A stretch of DNA of 64,000 bases from Serratia surfactantfaciens. Its GTDB lineage: Bacteria > Pseudomonadota > Gammaproteobacteria > Enterobacterales > Enterobacteriaceae. This document shows positions 42,295-50,403 of this stretch, one piece after another; positions within the stretch are counted from its first letter, which is position 1, and the number at the start of each line of letters is the position of its first letter. The position numbers were made by a program, and so were the translations under genes. Location: the NCBI RefSeq assembly GCF_001642805.2, contig NZ_CP016948.1, forward strand, positions 3,720,001-3,784,000, read 5' to 3'. The notes under the pieces are model-generated. The model did no database searches, was not told where the DNA came from, and saw only the letters and a list, made by a program, of their open reading frames with translations.

Positions 42295-43692
42295 ATGACC
42301 GATATCAATCGCAATGAAGCATGGAAGGTAGAGAGCACCGGTATCGACCGGGTGCCTGACGCGGAGCAAACCGGTAAGCCCATCGAGCTGTTTTGGATCT
42401 GGTCGGCAGCCAATATCGGCATTCTCGGCGTGGTGTACGGCGCCATCATCGTCGGCTTCGGCTTGTCATTCCTGCAATCGGTACTCGCCGCACTGGTCGG
42501 CGTCGCCAGTTTCGTGCTGGTCGGCCTCACCAGCTTCGCCGGCAAGCGCGGGCGCACCTCTACGTTGACGCTCTCGCGGGTGATTTTCGGCCTGAAGGGC
42601 AACGTGGCGCCGACCCTGTTCAGTTGGATCAATCTGATGGGTTGGGAAGCGGTCAACGTGATCACCGGCACCCTGACGCTGGCGGCGCTGTTCGAGGCCT
42701 TCGGGCTCGGAACCAGCCACCTGCTGACCGCGCTCAGCCTGCTGCTGTTCGGCGGGCTCACTATCGTTGTCAGCCTGCTGGGGCAAAATACCGTGGTCTG
42801 GATGCAAAGCTGGTTCAGCCGCATCTTCGGCACCATGACGCTGATCGTGGTGCTGTATATCCTGTTCAATACCGAGTGGAGCCAGGTGCTGGCGCTGCCT
42901 TCCGGCAGTTGGTTGACCGGCTTCCTGCCTGCGGTCTCGGTGATCGCCGCCGGCACCGGCATCAGTTGGGCGATCGCCGGAGCCGATTACAGCCGCTATC
43001 AAAGCCCGAACTCCTCGAGCAAAAGCATTTTCGCCGCAGTGATGGGCGGTGCCTGCTTGCCGCTGATGCTGCTGATGCTGGCCGGCATCCTGCTTTCCGT
43101 GCAGTTGCCCGATCTGGCCAGCGCCGCCAACCCCATCGCACTGATTGGCTCGGTGTTGCCCGCCTGGATGGCCATTCCTTATCTGCTGGCCGCCACCGCC
43201 GGCATCGTCACCATCGCGGTGCTCAGCCTGTATTCCGCCAGCCTTAACCTGCTGACCATCGGCGTGCAGGTCAAACAGTGGTTGGCGGTGTCGATCGACG
43301 CCGTAGTGGTGTTGGGCATCGCGCTGTATGTGCTGTTCATCTCCGGCGACTTTATGGGGCCGTTCATCTCCTTCCTGGTGTTCTGCGGCGTATTCCTGGC
43401 GGCCTGGGAGGCGATTTTCCTGCTCGATTACCTGTGCCTGCGCCGCCGCCACGGGTATGATGGCAACGCTTTGTACGGCCTGCATGGCCAGAACCGCGGC
43501 GTGCGCAAAGCCCCGCTGTTCTGCTGGTTCCTCGGCGCCCTGTGCGGCCTGCTGGTCACCAAAACCGGTTTTATCGACGGCCCGCTGGCCAAAGGCTTGT
43601 TCGCCGATTCCAGCCTGGGGCTGTTTGTGTCGTTTGCGGTTAGTCTGATCGCTTACGGTCTGTACCTGACCCAACGCAGAGAACATCAATGA
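42295..43692 (+). CDS. NCS1-family permease next to a YegV-type kinase
   Basis: A 465-residue polytopic transporter of the purine-cytosine/NCS1 group, about 12 transmembrane segments. Family features are a hydrophilic N-terminus, FWIWSAANIGILGVVYGA near residue 34, GLTSFAGKRGRTSTLTLSR near 80, and GADYSRYQSPNSS near 227, equivalent to the PDLTRY-type loop of NCS1 proteins. Its last bases overlap the kinase start (ATGA), so the two are translationally coupled and should handle the same nucleoside-like or nucleobase-sugar substrate. The substrate is not known. Confidence 0.82.
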   Translation: MTDINRNEAWKVESTGIDRVPDAEQTGKPIELFWIWSAANIGILGVVYGAIIVGFGLSFLQSVLAALVGVASFVLVGLTSFAGKRGRTSTLTLSRVIFGLKGNVAPTLFSWINLMGWEAVNVITGTLTLAALFEAFGLGTSHLLTALSLLLFGGLTIVVSLLGQNTVVWMQSWFSRIFGTMTLIVVLYILFNTEWSQVLALPSGSWLTGFLPAVSVIAAGTGISWAIAGADYSRYQSPNSSSKSIFAAVMGGACLPLMLLMLAGILLSVQLPDLASAANPIALIGSVLPAWMAIPYLLAATAGIVTIAVLSLYSASLNLLTIGVQVKQWLAVSIDAVVVLGIALYVLFISGDFMGPFISFLVFCGVFLAAWEAIFLLDYLCLRRRHGYDGNALYGLHGQNRGVRKAPLFCWFLGALCGLLVTKTGFIDGPLAKGLFADSSLGLFVSFAVSLIAYGLYLTQRREHQ

Positions 43693-44621
43693 GTGAGTGG
43701 GAAGCTGTAACACCTGTCCTGGTGATTGGGGGCGCGGTCGGCGATCTGGTGATGACGCTGCCGCGCCTGCCGACCAGCGGCGAAGATATCGAAGCCCAGC
43801 CGCAGGCGCGGCAAATCGGCGGCTGCGCGTTCAACGTGGCGCGCGCGCTGGTGCACCTCGAGGCGCCGGTGATCAACGGCATGCCGGTCGGCAACGGCGA
43901 ATGGGGCGCGGCGATCGAAGCCGCCATGGGCGAGCTCGGGCTGGAGGTGCTGTTGCGCCACGGCCAGATGGACAACGGCTGGTGCCTGGCGCTGGTGGAA
44001 CCGAACGGCGAACGCACCTTCATCACGGTTTCCGGTTGTGAAAGCCAGTGGAATAAAGCGCAGCTGGCCACGCTGCCGCTGGCGGAGCACACTCTGATCT
44101 ACGCCAGCGGTTACGAACTGGCGGGCGAAAGCGGCGAGGCGCTGCGCGAGTGGCTGACGCGTATGCCGTTCGACCAACCGCGCCTGATCGATCCCGGCCC
44201 GCGCATCGCTCAGCTCAGCGAAGATTTCTTCGCCATGCTCAGCGACAGCCACACCCTGTTGACGCTCAACCGCGACGAGGTGGCCACGCTGTGCGGCGCC
44301 GGTGACGCCGTGGAAGCCGCGCAGCGCTATGCCGCCGCGCGTAATCTGACGCTGATTTGCCGCCTGGATCGCGACGGCGCATGGATCTGCGATGGCCGCA
44401 CGCCGCCGCTGCACGTTCCCGCCTATCCGGTGGACGTGGTCGATACCATCGGCGCGGGCGATGCCCACTGCGCCGGTTTGCTGGCGGGCCTGTCCGCCGG
44501 CTGGCCGCTGCCGCAGGCGGTCGATTTGGCCAACCGAGTCGCCGCCTGCGTGGTGGCCAGCCTCGGCGCAGCCAATCCGCCGAGCCGGCAGCAACTGCAA
44601 CAGCGCTTCCCTCAGGCCTGA
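43689..44621 (+). CDS. PfkB-family sugar/nucleoside kinase, YegV-like
   Basis: A 310-residue ribokinase-family protein. The N-terminal substrate motif QIGGCAFNVARAL is near residues 41-53; the C-terminal PfkB signature DTIGAGDAHCAG near 252-263 holds the catalytic aspartate. DNGWCLALVEPNGERTF near 96-112 is shared with E. coli YegV, a kinase of uncertain substrate. Coupling to an NCS1 permease suggests phosphorylation of an imported nucleoside; pseudouridine kinase is an alternative in this family. It is convergent with xapB. Confidence 0.83.
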   Translation: MSEWEAVTPVLVIGGAVGDLVMTLPRLPTSGEDIEAQPQARQIGGCAFNVARALVHLEAPVINGMPVGNGEWGAAIEAAMGELGLEVLLRHGQMDNGWCLALVEPNGERTFITVSGCESQWNKAQLATLPLAEHTLIYASGYELAGESGEALREWLTRMPFDQPRLIDPGPRIAQLSEDFFAMLSDSHTLLTLNRDEVATLCGAGDAVEAAQRYAAARNLTLICRLDRDGAWICDGRTPPLHVPAYPVDVVDTIGAGDAHCAGLLAGLSAGWPLPQAVDLANRVAACVVASLGAANPPSRQQLQQRFPQA

Positions 44622-44628
44622 CGTTGCC

Positions 44629-44649
44629 GGGCGCAGCCAGGCTGCGCCC
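44629..44649. terminator. Bidirectional hairpin between the kinase gene and xapB
   Basis: GGGCGCAGC at 44629-44637 and GCTGCGCCC at 44641-44649 form a perfect 9-bp stem between the convergent genes. T-runs are short. Confidence 0.65.
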
Positions 44650-44655
44650 TCTGCC

Positions 44656-45906
44656 TCACTGCGCCGCCGCCGCGTTCTCCTGCGGCTGGTGGCGGTAGTT
44701 GAAGCTCAACGCGAAGACGATCCCCAGCACCAGCGTATACAGCGCAAACACCAGCCAGATGCTCTGCCAGTCTTTCACGCCGTCATGGCTGAAGAAGTCC
44801 ACCACCTCGCCGCTGGCGAGCGCCCCCAGATAGGCGCCCAAACCGTTGACCATGGTCATGAACAGCCCCTGCGCGCTGGCGCGGATACGGTGATCGGCCT
44901 CCTTCTCGACGAAAATGGCGCCGGAAATATTGAAGAAGTCGAACGCACAGCCGTAGACGATCATCGACAGCAGCAGCAGCACGAAACCAAAGCCGACCGG
45001 CGTGCCATAGGCCAGGAACAGGAAGCGCAGCGTCCAGGCCGCCATGCTGATCAACATGACCTGCTTGATGCCGTAACGGCGCAGGAAGAAGGGAATGGTG
45101 AGGATAAAGAACACTTCGGAGATCTGCGACAGCGACAGCAGCACCGCCGGATACCGGACGCTGAGGCTGTCCTGATACAGCGGATTGAGCGACAGATCGT
45201 GCAGGAACGGATTGCCGAAGGTATTGGTTATCTGCAGCGCCGCGCCAAGCAACATGGCGAACAGGAAAAACAGCGCCATGCGCCGCTGGCGGAACAGCAC
45301 CAGCGCATCCAATCCCAGCACGCTGACCCAGCTCTTCGACTCGGCCGCGCGGTTGGTCGGGCAGCGCGGCAACGTCAGCGAGTAGGCGGACAGCAGCAGC
45401 GAGGCCGCAGATGCCAGATACAGCTGCAGGTTGCTGAGCTCGATTTGGCTGAAACCGACCAGCCACATCGCCAGAATGAATCCCACCGTGCCGTACACCC
45501 GCACCGGCGGAAAGTCCTTCACCGTGTCAAAGCCGTGTTTCTCCAGGCAGAAATAGGAAATGGCGTTGGAGAGCGCGATGGTCGGCATATAGACCATGGC
45601 GTTGAACAGCATCACCCAGAACATCAGCATCGGTTGTTCAACCTGCGCCGCACAGTACAGCGCCAGCGCCCCGAGCAGGTGGCAAAGCGCATACAGGTAG
45701 TTGGCCTTCATCCACCGGTCGGCGATGATGCCCGCCAGCCCCGGCATGACCAGCGCCGCGATGCCCTTGGCGCTGTAAACCATCCCCACCTGCATGCCGC
45801 TGAAATGCAGCGTGTTGATCATGTAGGAGCCCAGCGTCACCAGCCAGGCACCCCAGATAAAGAACTGCAGGAAAATCATTAACTTCAATCGTGTTTTTAT
45901 CGCCAT
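44656..45906 (-). CDS. xapB: Xanthosine permease
   Basis: A nucleoside:H+ symporter (NHS) family MFS transporter of 416 residues with 12 transmembrane segments. LQFFIWGAWLVTLGSYMINTL in the first helix (split: positions 12-32) and ASAQGLFMTMVNGLGAYLG near 340 match E. coli XapB/NupG closely. GTG 45915 and ATG 45912 are in frame, but AAGG is eight bases before the ATG at 45906. It follows xapA on the minus strand, so imported xanthosine is next cleaved by XapA. Confidence 0.9.
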   Translation of the reverse strand: MAIKTRLKLMIFLQFFIWGAWLVTLGSYMINTLHFSGMQVGMVYSAKGIAALVMPGLAGIIADRWMKANYLYALCHLLGALALYCAAQVEQPMLMFWVMLFNAMVYMPTIALSNAISYFCLEKHGFDTVKDFPPVRVYGTVGFILAMWLVGFSQIELSNLQLYLASAASLLLSAYSLTLPRCPTNRAAESKSWVSVLGLDALVLFRQRRMALFFLFAMLLGAALQITNTFGNPFLHDLSLNPLYQDSLSVRYPAVLLSLSQISEVFFILTIPFFLRRYGIKQVMLISMAAWTLRFLFLAYGTPVGFGFVLLLLSMIVYGCAFDFFNISGAIFVEKEADHRIRASAQGLFMTMVNGLGAYLGALASGEVVDFFSHDGVKDWQSIWLVFALYTLVLGIVFALSFNYRHQPQENAAAAQ

Positions 45907-45945
45907 CGCCATCACCTTGTTATTATGCTTTCAACGATGATTGGT

Positions 45946-45971
45946 GCGGCGGGCCCCCTGCAGCCCGCCGC
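45946..45971. repeat. Stem-loop between xapA and xapB
   Basis: GCGGCGGG at 45946-45953 and CCCGCCGC at 45964-45971 form a perfect 8-bp stem in the 81-base gap. With no T-run it more likely stabilises the xapA end of the message or reduces xapB expression than fully terminates. Confidence 0.5.
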
Positions 45972-45987
45972 CGGTATGCTTGCGGTG

Positions 45988-46809
45988 TTACAGCGTTTTG
46001 AACAGCTCGCGGATCAGACGCATGAAATCGTCCGCCGCCAGCGCCGCGCAGCTGAGCGTTTGTTCATGGGAGAGCGGGGTATCCGACAGCCCTTCGGCGT
46101 AGTTGGTCATCGCGGACACCACCAGCACCTTGAGGCCACAGTGGCGCGCCGTCAGAACTTCCGGCACGATCGACATGCCCACCACGTCACAGCCGAGGGT
46201 CTGCATCATGCGGATCTCCGCCGGCGTTTCGAAGTTCGGCCCGGTGTAGGCGGCGAACACCCCTTCCGCCAGCGGGATGCCGGCGCTTTCGGCCACCGCC
46301 GCCAACTGGGCGCGCAGATCGCGATCGTAAGCGTTCGCCAGGCTGAAGAAGCGCGGCCCGAAGCGATCGTCATTGGCGCCGACCAGCGGCGATTCCGGCA
46401 TGAAGTTGATGTGATCGGTAATGGCCACCAGGCTGCCCGGTGCCACCGAGCGGCGCAGCGAACCGGCAGCGTTGGTCGCCAGCAGGAATTCACAGCCCAG
46501 CAACTTGAAGGTGCGTACCGCAGTCGTCATCACCTGCATGCCACGCCCTTCATAGAAATGACCGCGCCCTTTCATGCACAATACCGGCACGCCCTCCAGC
46601 TTGCCGGCAACCAGTTGCCCGGCGTGGCCGGCGACGCCGCTCACCGGGAAACCCGGCAGCTCCGCGTAATCGATGGTGACGGTTTCGGTCATCACCTCCG
46701 CCAGGGCGCCGAGCCCGGAGCCGAGAATCAAGGCCGCCTTCGGCTGGAAACCCGGCAGGCGGGCGCGGACGACATCGGCGCAGGTAAAAGCATCTTCTTG
46801 ATTAAACAT
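45988..46809 (-). CDS. xapA: Xanthosine/purine-nucleoside phosphorylase
   Basis: A trimeric-type purine-nucleoside phosphorylase, 273 residues, splitting xanthosine, inosine or guanosine with phosphate to base and ribose 1-phosphate. The phosphate-binding motif ILGSGLGAL is near residues 28-36, CMKGRGHFYEGRG near 76-88, and NAAGSLR and GPNFETPAEIRM match the family. The longer frame to 46875 is rejected because MFNQEDAF fits family starts and AGAGA precedes it. It is divergent from xapR. Confidence 0.92.
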   Translation of the reverse strand: MFNQEDAFTCADVVRARLPGFQPKAALILGSGLGALAEVMTETVTIDYAELPGFPVSGVAGHAGQLVAGKLEGVPVLCMKGRGHFYEGRGMQVMTTAVRTFKLLGCEFLLATNAAGSLRRSVAPGSLVAITDHINFMPESPLVGANDDRFGPRFFSLANAYDRDLRAQLAAVAESAGIPLAEGVFAAYTGPNFETPAEIRMMQTLGCDVVGMSIVPEVLTARHCGLKVLVVSAMTNYAEGLSDTPLSHEQTLSCAALAADDFMRLIRELFKTL

Positions 46810-46945
46810 CGTATTCTCTCTTTCAGCGGGGGACAATAATGCCCATAGTAGAGAGCGAGGCATGGCCGAGACCAATACATTCTTGGCGGCCGATTTATTC
46901 CATTTACCTATAAGTTGAGCTGCGTCACAGGAGGCGTTACCCCGG

Positions 46946-47857
46946 ATGAACCCGCCCCATGCCCTGCCCGATCCCGGTCGGATTAACTTCCGCCTGCTGC
47001 ATTATTTCCGCGTGGTGGCGGAAGAGATGAATTTCACTCAGGCGGCGCGGCGGCTGAATATGTCACAGCCGCCGCTTAGCAAGCACATCAAGGAACTGGA
47101 AAGCCAGCTCGGGGTAGTGCTGTTCAAACGCACCACCCGCTCCATGACGCTGACGCCGGCCGGCCGCACGCTACTGCGCAACGTCGAACGGCTGCTGGAT
47201 CAGGCCGACAGCGCGCTGCATCAGGTACAACAAATGGGGCGCGGCGAAGGCGGCCACATGGTGGTCGGCATGGTCGGCACCTCAGCCTGGGGCGGTTTGA
47301 TCGCGGCGCTGCGGCGCTTCAGCGAGCAGAGCGTCGGCGTCACCTGGTCGTTGAACGAGCTGACGCCCAGCCAGCAAATCGCCGCGCTGCAAAAGCGGCA
47401 TATCGATATCGGGGTATGGCGAGAGGCGCAGCAGCAGACGCTGCCGGGATTGACCTGCCAACGGCTGGCGTGCGAAAGCATCGCCGTGGTGCTGCCGCTC
47501 GGTCACCCGCTGGCGCAGCAGGAAAATATTCCGCTGGCGGCGCTGCAGAACGACAGCTTCATCGTGCTGCCGCCGCATGAGGCCAGCCTGGGGCTGTATC
47601 TGCACAATCTGTGCCTGCAACAGGGATTCCTGCCGGACGTCGCGTATCAGGTTAACGAGCCGCAGACCCTACTGGCGCTGGTGGCGGAAGGCTGCGGCAT
47701 TACGCTGCTGCCGGACAGCTACGGCCGTATCCCATGGCCCGGCGTGCGGTTTTGCTCGCTGCAGCACGCGCCTTCGGCGGATCTGTACGCGGTATACCGC
47801 ACCGACAGCGTGACACCGGTGGTGCAGGCCTTTTTGGAAATGCTGCGGGCGCCGTAA
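46946..47857 (+). CDS. xapR: LysR-type regulator XapR
   Basis: A 303-residue LysR-type regulator with LHYFRVVAEEMNFTQAARRLNMSQPPLSKHI-type helix-turn-helix (about residues 18-48) and an effector domain containing NEPQTLLALV and GCGITLLPDSYG, both close to E. coli XapR. E. coli XapR activates xapAB with xanthosine. It is divergent from xapA by 136 bases; in E. coli xapR lies downstream of xapB, so the arrangement differs. Confidence 0.86.
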   Translation: MNPPHALPDPGRINFRLLHYFRVVAEEMNFTQAARRLNMSQPPLSKHIKELESQLGVVLFKRTTRSMTLTPAGRTLLRNVERLLDQADSALHQVQQMGRGEGGHMVVGMVGTSAWGGLIAALRRFSEQSVGVTWSLNELTPSQQIAALQKRHIDIGVWREAQQQTLPGLTCQRLACESIAVVLPLGHPLAQQENIPLAALQNDSFIVLPPHEASLGLYLHNLCLQQGFLPDVAYQVNEPQTLLALVAEGCGITLLPDSYGRIPWPGVRFCSLQHAPSADLYAVYRTDSVTPVVQAFLEMLRAP

Positions 47858-47874
47858 GCGGCCCGCAGAGCAGG

Positions 47875-49290
47875 TTACATCGCCGGCTGCACCATCAGCT
47901 GGCCGGCGGTGCCGCGGTCGGCCATCTCCAGCGTCTGGCTGTAATACAGGAACGGGAAGTGTTCGGAGGTGGGTTGGTTGAAATACACCAACAGCTCAAC
48001 GTCGCCATCGACCCAGACGGTATCCTTCCAGCCGCGATCTTCCGCCATCGGCTGCGCGCCGTTAACGCGTTTGATCAGGAACTGCACGCCCTGAATATGG
48101 AACGCCTGCGGCGTATCCGCATGAATGTTCCAGCGTTCCCAGGTGCCTTGCTGCGCCTGCACGTCGATGCGGTTCATGTCCCAAATCGCGCCGTTGATGC
48201 CGACGCCACCCTCACCCAGGCGGAAATCGCGGGTGCGGCTGGCGCTGCCGTCCAACAGCTGATCCGCCAGCAGGCGCATCGGCAGGTTGTCGGTCACCAG
48301 CGGCAGCAGGCCGGTTGGGCGTAGCGTCAGCACCTGAGTGGACACCAGAATGCTCGACGGTTCGAACAGGCCGCGCAGGCGATCCATGATGCCCGCCGCT
48401 TCACCGGCGGTGATGGTCACCTCGTCGCCCTTCGACATGTCGATCAGCACTTCCCGACGTTCCCCCGGTGCCAACGACAGCTGTTGCACCGCGACCGGCG
48501 CAGGCAGGAAGCCCTGATCGCTGGCAATCACGTTGAACGGCCGCCCGTCGCTGAGCTGCAGGGTATAACGCCGGGCATTGGAAGCGTTGAGCAAACGCAA
48601 ACGCACCCAGCCGCGCGACACTTCGACATACGGGTTTTGCACACCGTTGACCAGCAGCGTATCGCCGACGAAACCGCCCTGCGACGGCGCATCGTATTGC
48701 GGCGTGCCAAAGTTATCGAAGCGTTTGTCCTGAATGATCAGCGGGAAGTCGTCGACGCCATAGTGGTTGGGCAACGGCAGCGCTTTGCTGACGGCGTCCT
48801 CCACCAGCCACAGCCCGGCCAGCCCGTTGTATACGTGCGGCGCCATACGGTTTGGCGTGTTGGCGTGGTACCAGCAGGTGGCCGCCGCCTGGCGAATAGG
48901 CAGCACCGGCGACCAGTCAACGTTAGGCGACATCATGCGCGGCGCGCCGCCCATCAGGGTGCCCGGCACCTGCAGACCGCTGATGGTCATCGCCACCGGC
49001 TCCTGCAGACGGTTGCTGTAGATCAGTTTGACGTCATCACCGCTGTAAACCCGCACCGTCGGCCCCAGGTACATGCCGTTGATGCCCCACACCGCCGCTT
49101 TGCGGTTATCCATAAACGCCCAGTGGGCGCGCTGCAAGGTCAGGAACAGCGGCTGACCGCGGCGAGATTCCAGCAGCGGGGGAATGGGTAACGGGGTCTG
49201 CGTTCCGCTCGCCTCAGCCCTCAGCGGCACGGCGCCCGCGCACAGCGCCAGGCCCGATGCCTGTAAAAACTGACGTCGACTGAGTGACAT
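47875..49290 (-). CDS. ftsP: Cell division protein FtsP (SufI)
   Basis: A 471-residue multicopper-oxidase-fold protein that lacks the copper-ligand histidine clusters of true oxidases and protects the divisome under stress in the periplasm. The twin-arginine signal SRRQFLQASGL is at residues 4-14, with cleavage near RAEA. Three cupredoxin-like domains follow. The upstream 20 codons of the open frame are rejected: GGAG is five bases before the ATG at 49290. It follows plsC on the minus strand, as in E. coli. Confidence 0.93.
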   Translation of the reverse strand: MSLSRRQFLQASGLALCAGAVPLRAEASGTQTPLPIPPLLESRRGQPLFLTLQRAHWAFMDNRKAAVWGINGMYLGPTVRVYSGDDVKLIYSNRLQEPVAMTISGLQVPGTLMGGAPRMMSPNVDWSPVLPIRQAAATCWYHANTPNRMAPHVYNGLAGLWLVEDAVSKALPLPNHYGVDDFPLIIQDKRFDNFGTPQYDAPSQGGFVGDTLLVNGVQNPYVEVSRGWVRLRLLNASNARRYTLQLSDGRPFNVIASDQGFLPAPVAVQQLSLAPGERREVLIDMSKGDEVTITAGEAAGIMDRLRGLFEPSSILVSTQVLTLRPTGLLPLVTDNLPMRLLADQLLDGSASRTRDFRLGEGGVGINGAIWDMNRIDVQAQQGTWERWNIHADTPQAFHIQGVQFLIKRVNGAQPMAEDRGWKDTVWVDGDVELLVYFNQPTSEHFPFLYYSQTLEMADRGTAGQLMVQPAM

Positions 49291-49422
49291 ATTTTCTCCA
49301 TGAAAAGCAATAACTAAACCGTGTGCAAAACCCAAACGCCCGCCAATCAAGATTAGCAGGCGTTCAGGCGTTAACGGCGCTGAACGCCAATTAAAACCCT
49401 ATTCTTTGAAGCCGGTAGACTC

Positions 49423-50157
49423 TTATTTTTTTGCGGCGTTGCGCTGGGCGACTTCGGCGTCCAATTCGGCGATCTTCGCCTCCATCAGCTCGCGGCAATG
49501 GGCCGCCAGCTCGCGCACGTTTTCTTTGCCGTACTTGCTGGTATCCACCGGCGCCAACATCTCGACGATCACATGACCGTTATTCCAACGGTTAAGATTT
49601 ATATTACCGCTGGTGGTGGATACGCAGATCGGCACAATCGGCACGCCGGCGGCGATGGCCGCGTGGAACGCGCCGGTTTTAAACGGCATCAGCCCGCGCC
49701 CGCGGCTGCGGGTCCCTTCCGGGAACATCCAGATCGAAATGTCTTTCTTCTTGAACTGCTCCGCCACCTGGGCGATGGTGCCGTGCGCCTTGGCGCGATT
49801 ATCACGATCTATCAGCAGATTACCGGTCAGCCAATACAGCGGGCCGAAAAACGGGATCCACACCAGATTTTTTTTACCGACGGTCACGGTGCGCGGCTGC
49901 ACGATATTGGAGGCCGTCACCATGTCGTAGTTATTTTGGTGGTTGGCGATATAGATGCAGTTGCCGTTGTTGGCCGCATCGGCCGGCACGCGGGTTTCAA
50001 CCTTGATGCCGAACAGCGTCGACAGACGGCCGAAAAGATGGCCGAAGGTCGCCACATGGCGAGGGTTGCGCGGGCTGAACAAGCAATAAACAGAACCGAA
50101 AATACACACCAGAATACAGAAAAGAGTGGCGAGAACGGCACGCAAAATCAATAACAT
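49423..50157 (-). CDS. plsC: 1-Acyl-sn-glycerol-3-phosphate acyltransferase
   Basis: PlsC acylates lysophosphatidic acid to phosphatidic acid at the inner membrane, 244 residues. An N-terminal transmembrane helix (residues 3-25), the catalytic HX4D motif HQNNYD near residue 73 and the substrate motif FPEGTRSRG near 146 are seen. It is essential in E. coli and lies in the same parC-plsC-ftsP order. Confidence 0.95.
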   Translation of the reverse strand: MLLILRAVLATLFCILVCIFGSVYCLFSPRNPRHVATFGHLFGRLSTLFGIKVETRVPADAANNGNCIYIANHQNNYDMVTASNIVQPRTVTVGKKNLVWIPFFGPLYWLTGNLLIDRDNRAKAHGTIAQVAEQFKKKDISIWMFPEGTRSRGRGLMPFKTGAFHAAIAAGVPIVPICVSTTSGNINLNRWNNGHVIVEMLAPVDTSKYGKENVRELAAHCRELMEAKIAELDAEVAQRNAAKK

Positions 50158-50344
50158 AACAACCTCATTAGCACACTGCCAACGCAGTTTACTTCGCTGC
50201 GCAGATTCCTTTACTCATTATTTGCCGGCAAGGCGGAAAGCACGCCCATGTCGCCTGCATTTCTCGCTATTTTCCCGCCCGGCGGCAGTACGCACAATAA
50301 TTTTTTGCGCAGAAATGTTAACTATTTGGAAAATAAACGCCAGC

Positions 50345-50382
50345 AAAAATAAATAAGGCGGCCACAGCACGCTGCGACCGCC
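50345..50382 (-). terminator. Terminator after parC
   Basis: On the minus strand a 12-bp stem, GGCGGTCGCAGC (50382-50371) with GCTGTGGCCGCC (50368-50357) including two G-T pairs, is followed by TTATTTATTTTT. It lies 22 bases after the parC stop. Confidence 0.85.
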
Positions 50383-50403
50383 CATTAACGCCAGCGCCAA
50401 CGC

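Noticed and set aside
44392..45882. 496-codon plus-strand frame opposite xapB
   Set aside because: Its sequence is His/Gln/Arg-rich shadow composition; the opposite strand encodes an intact MFS transporter.
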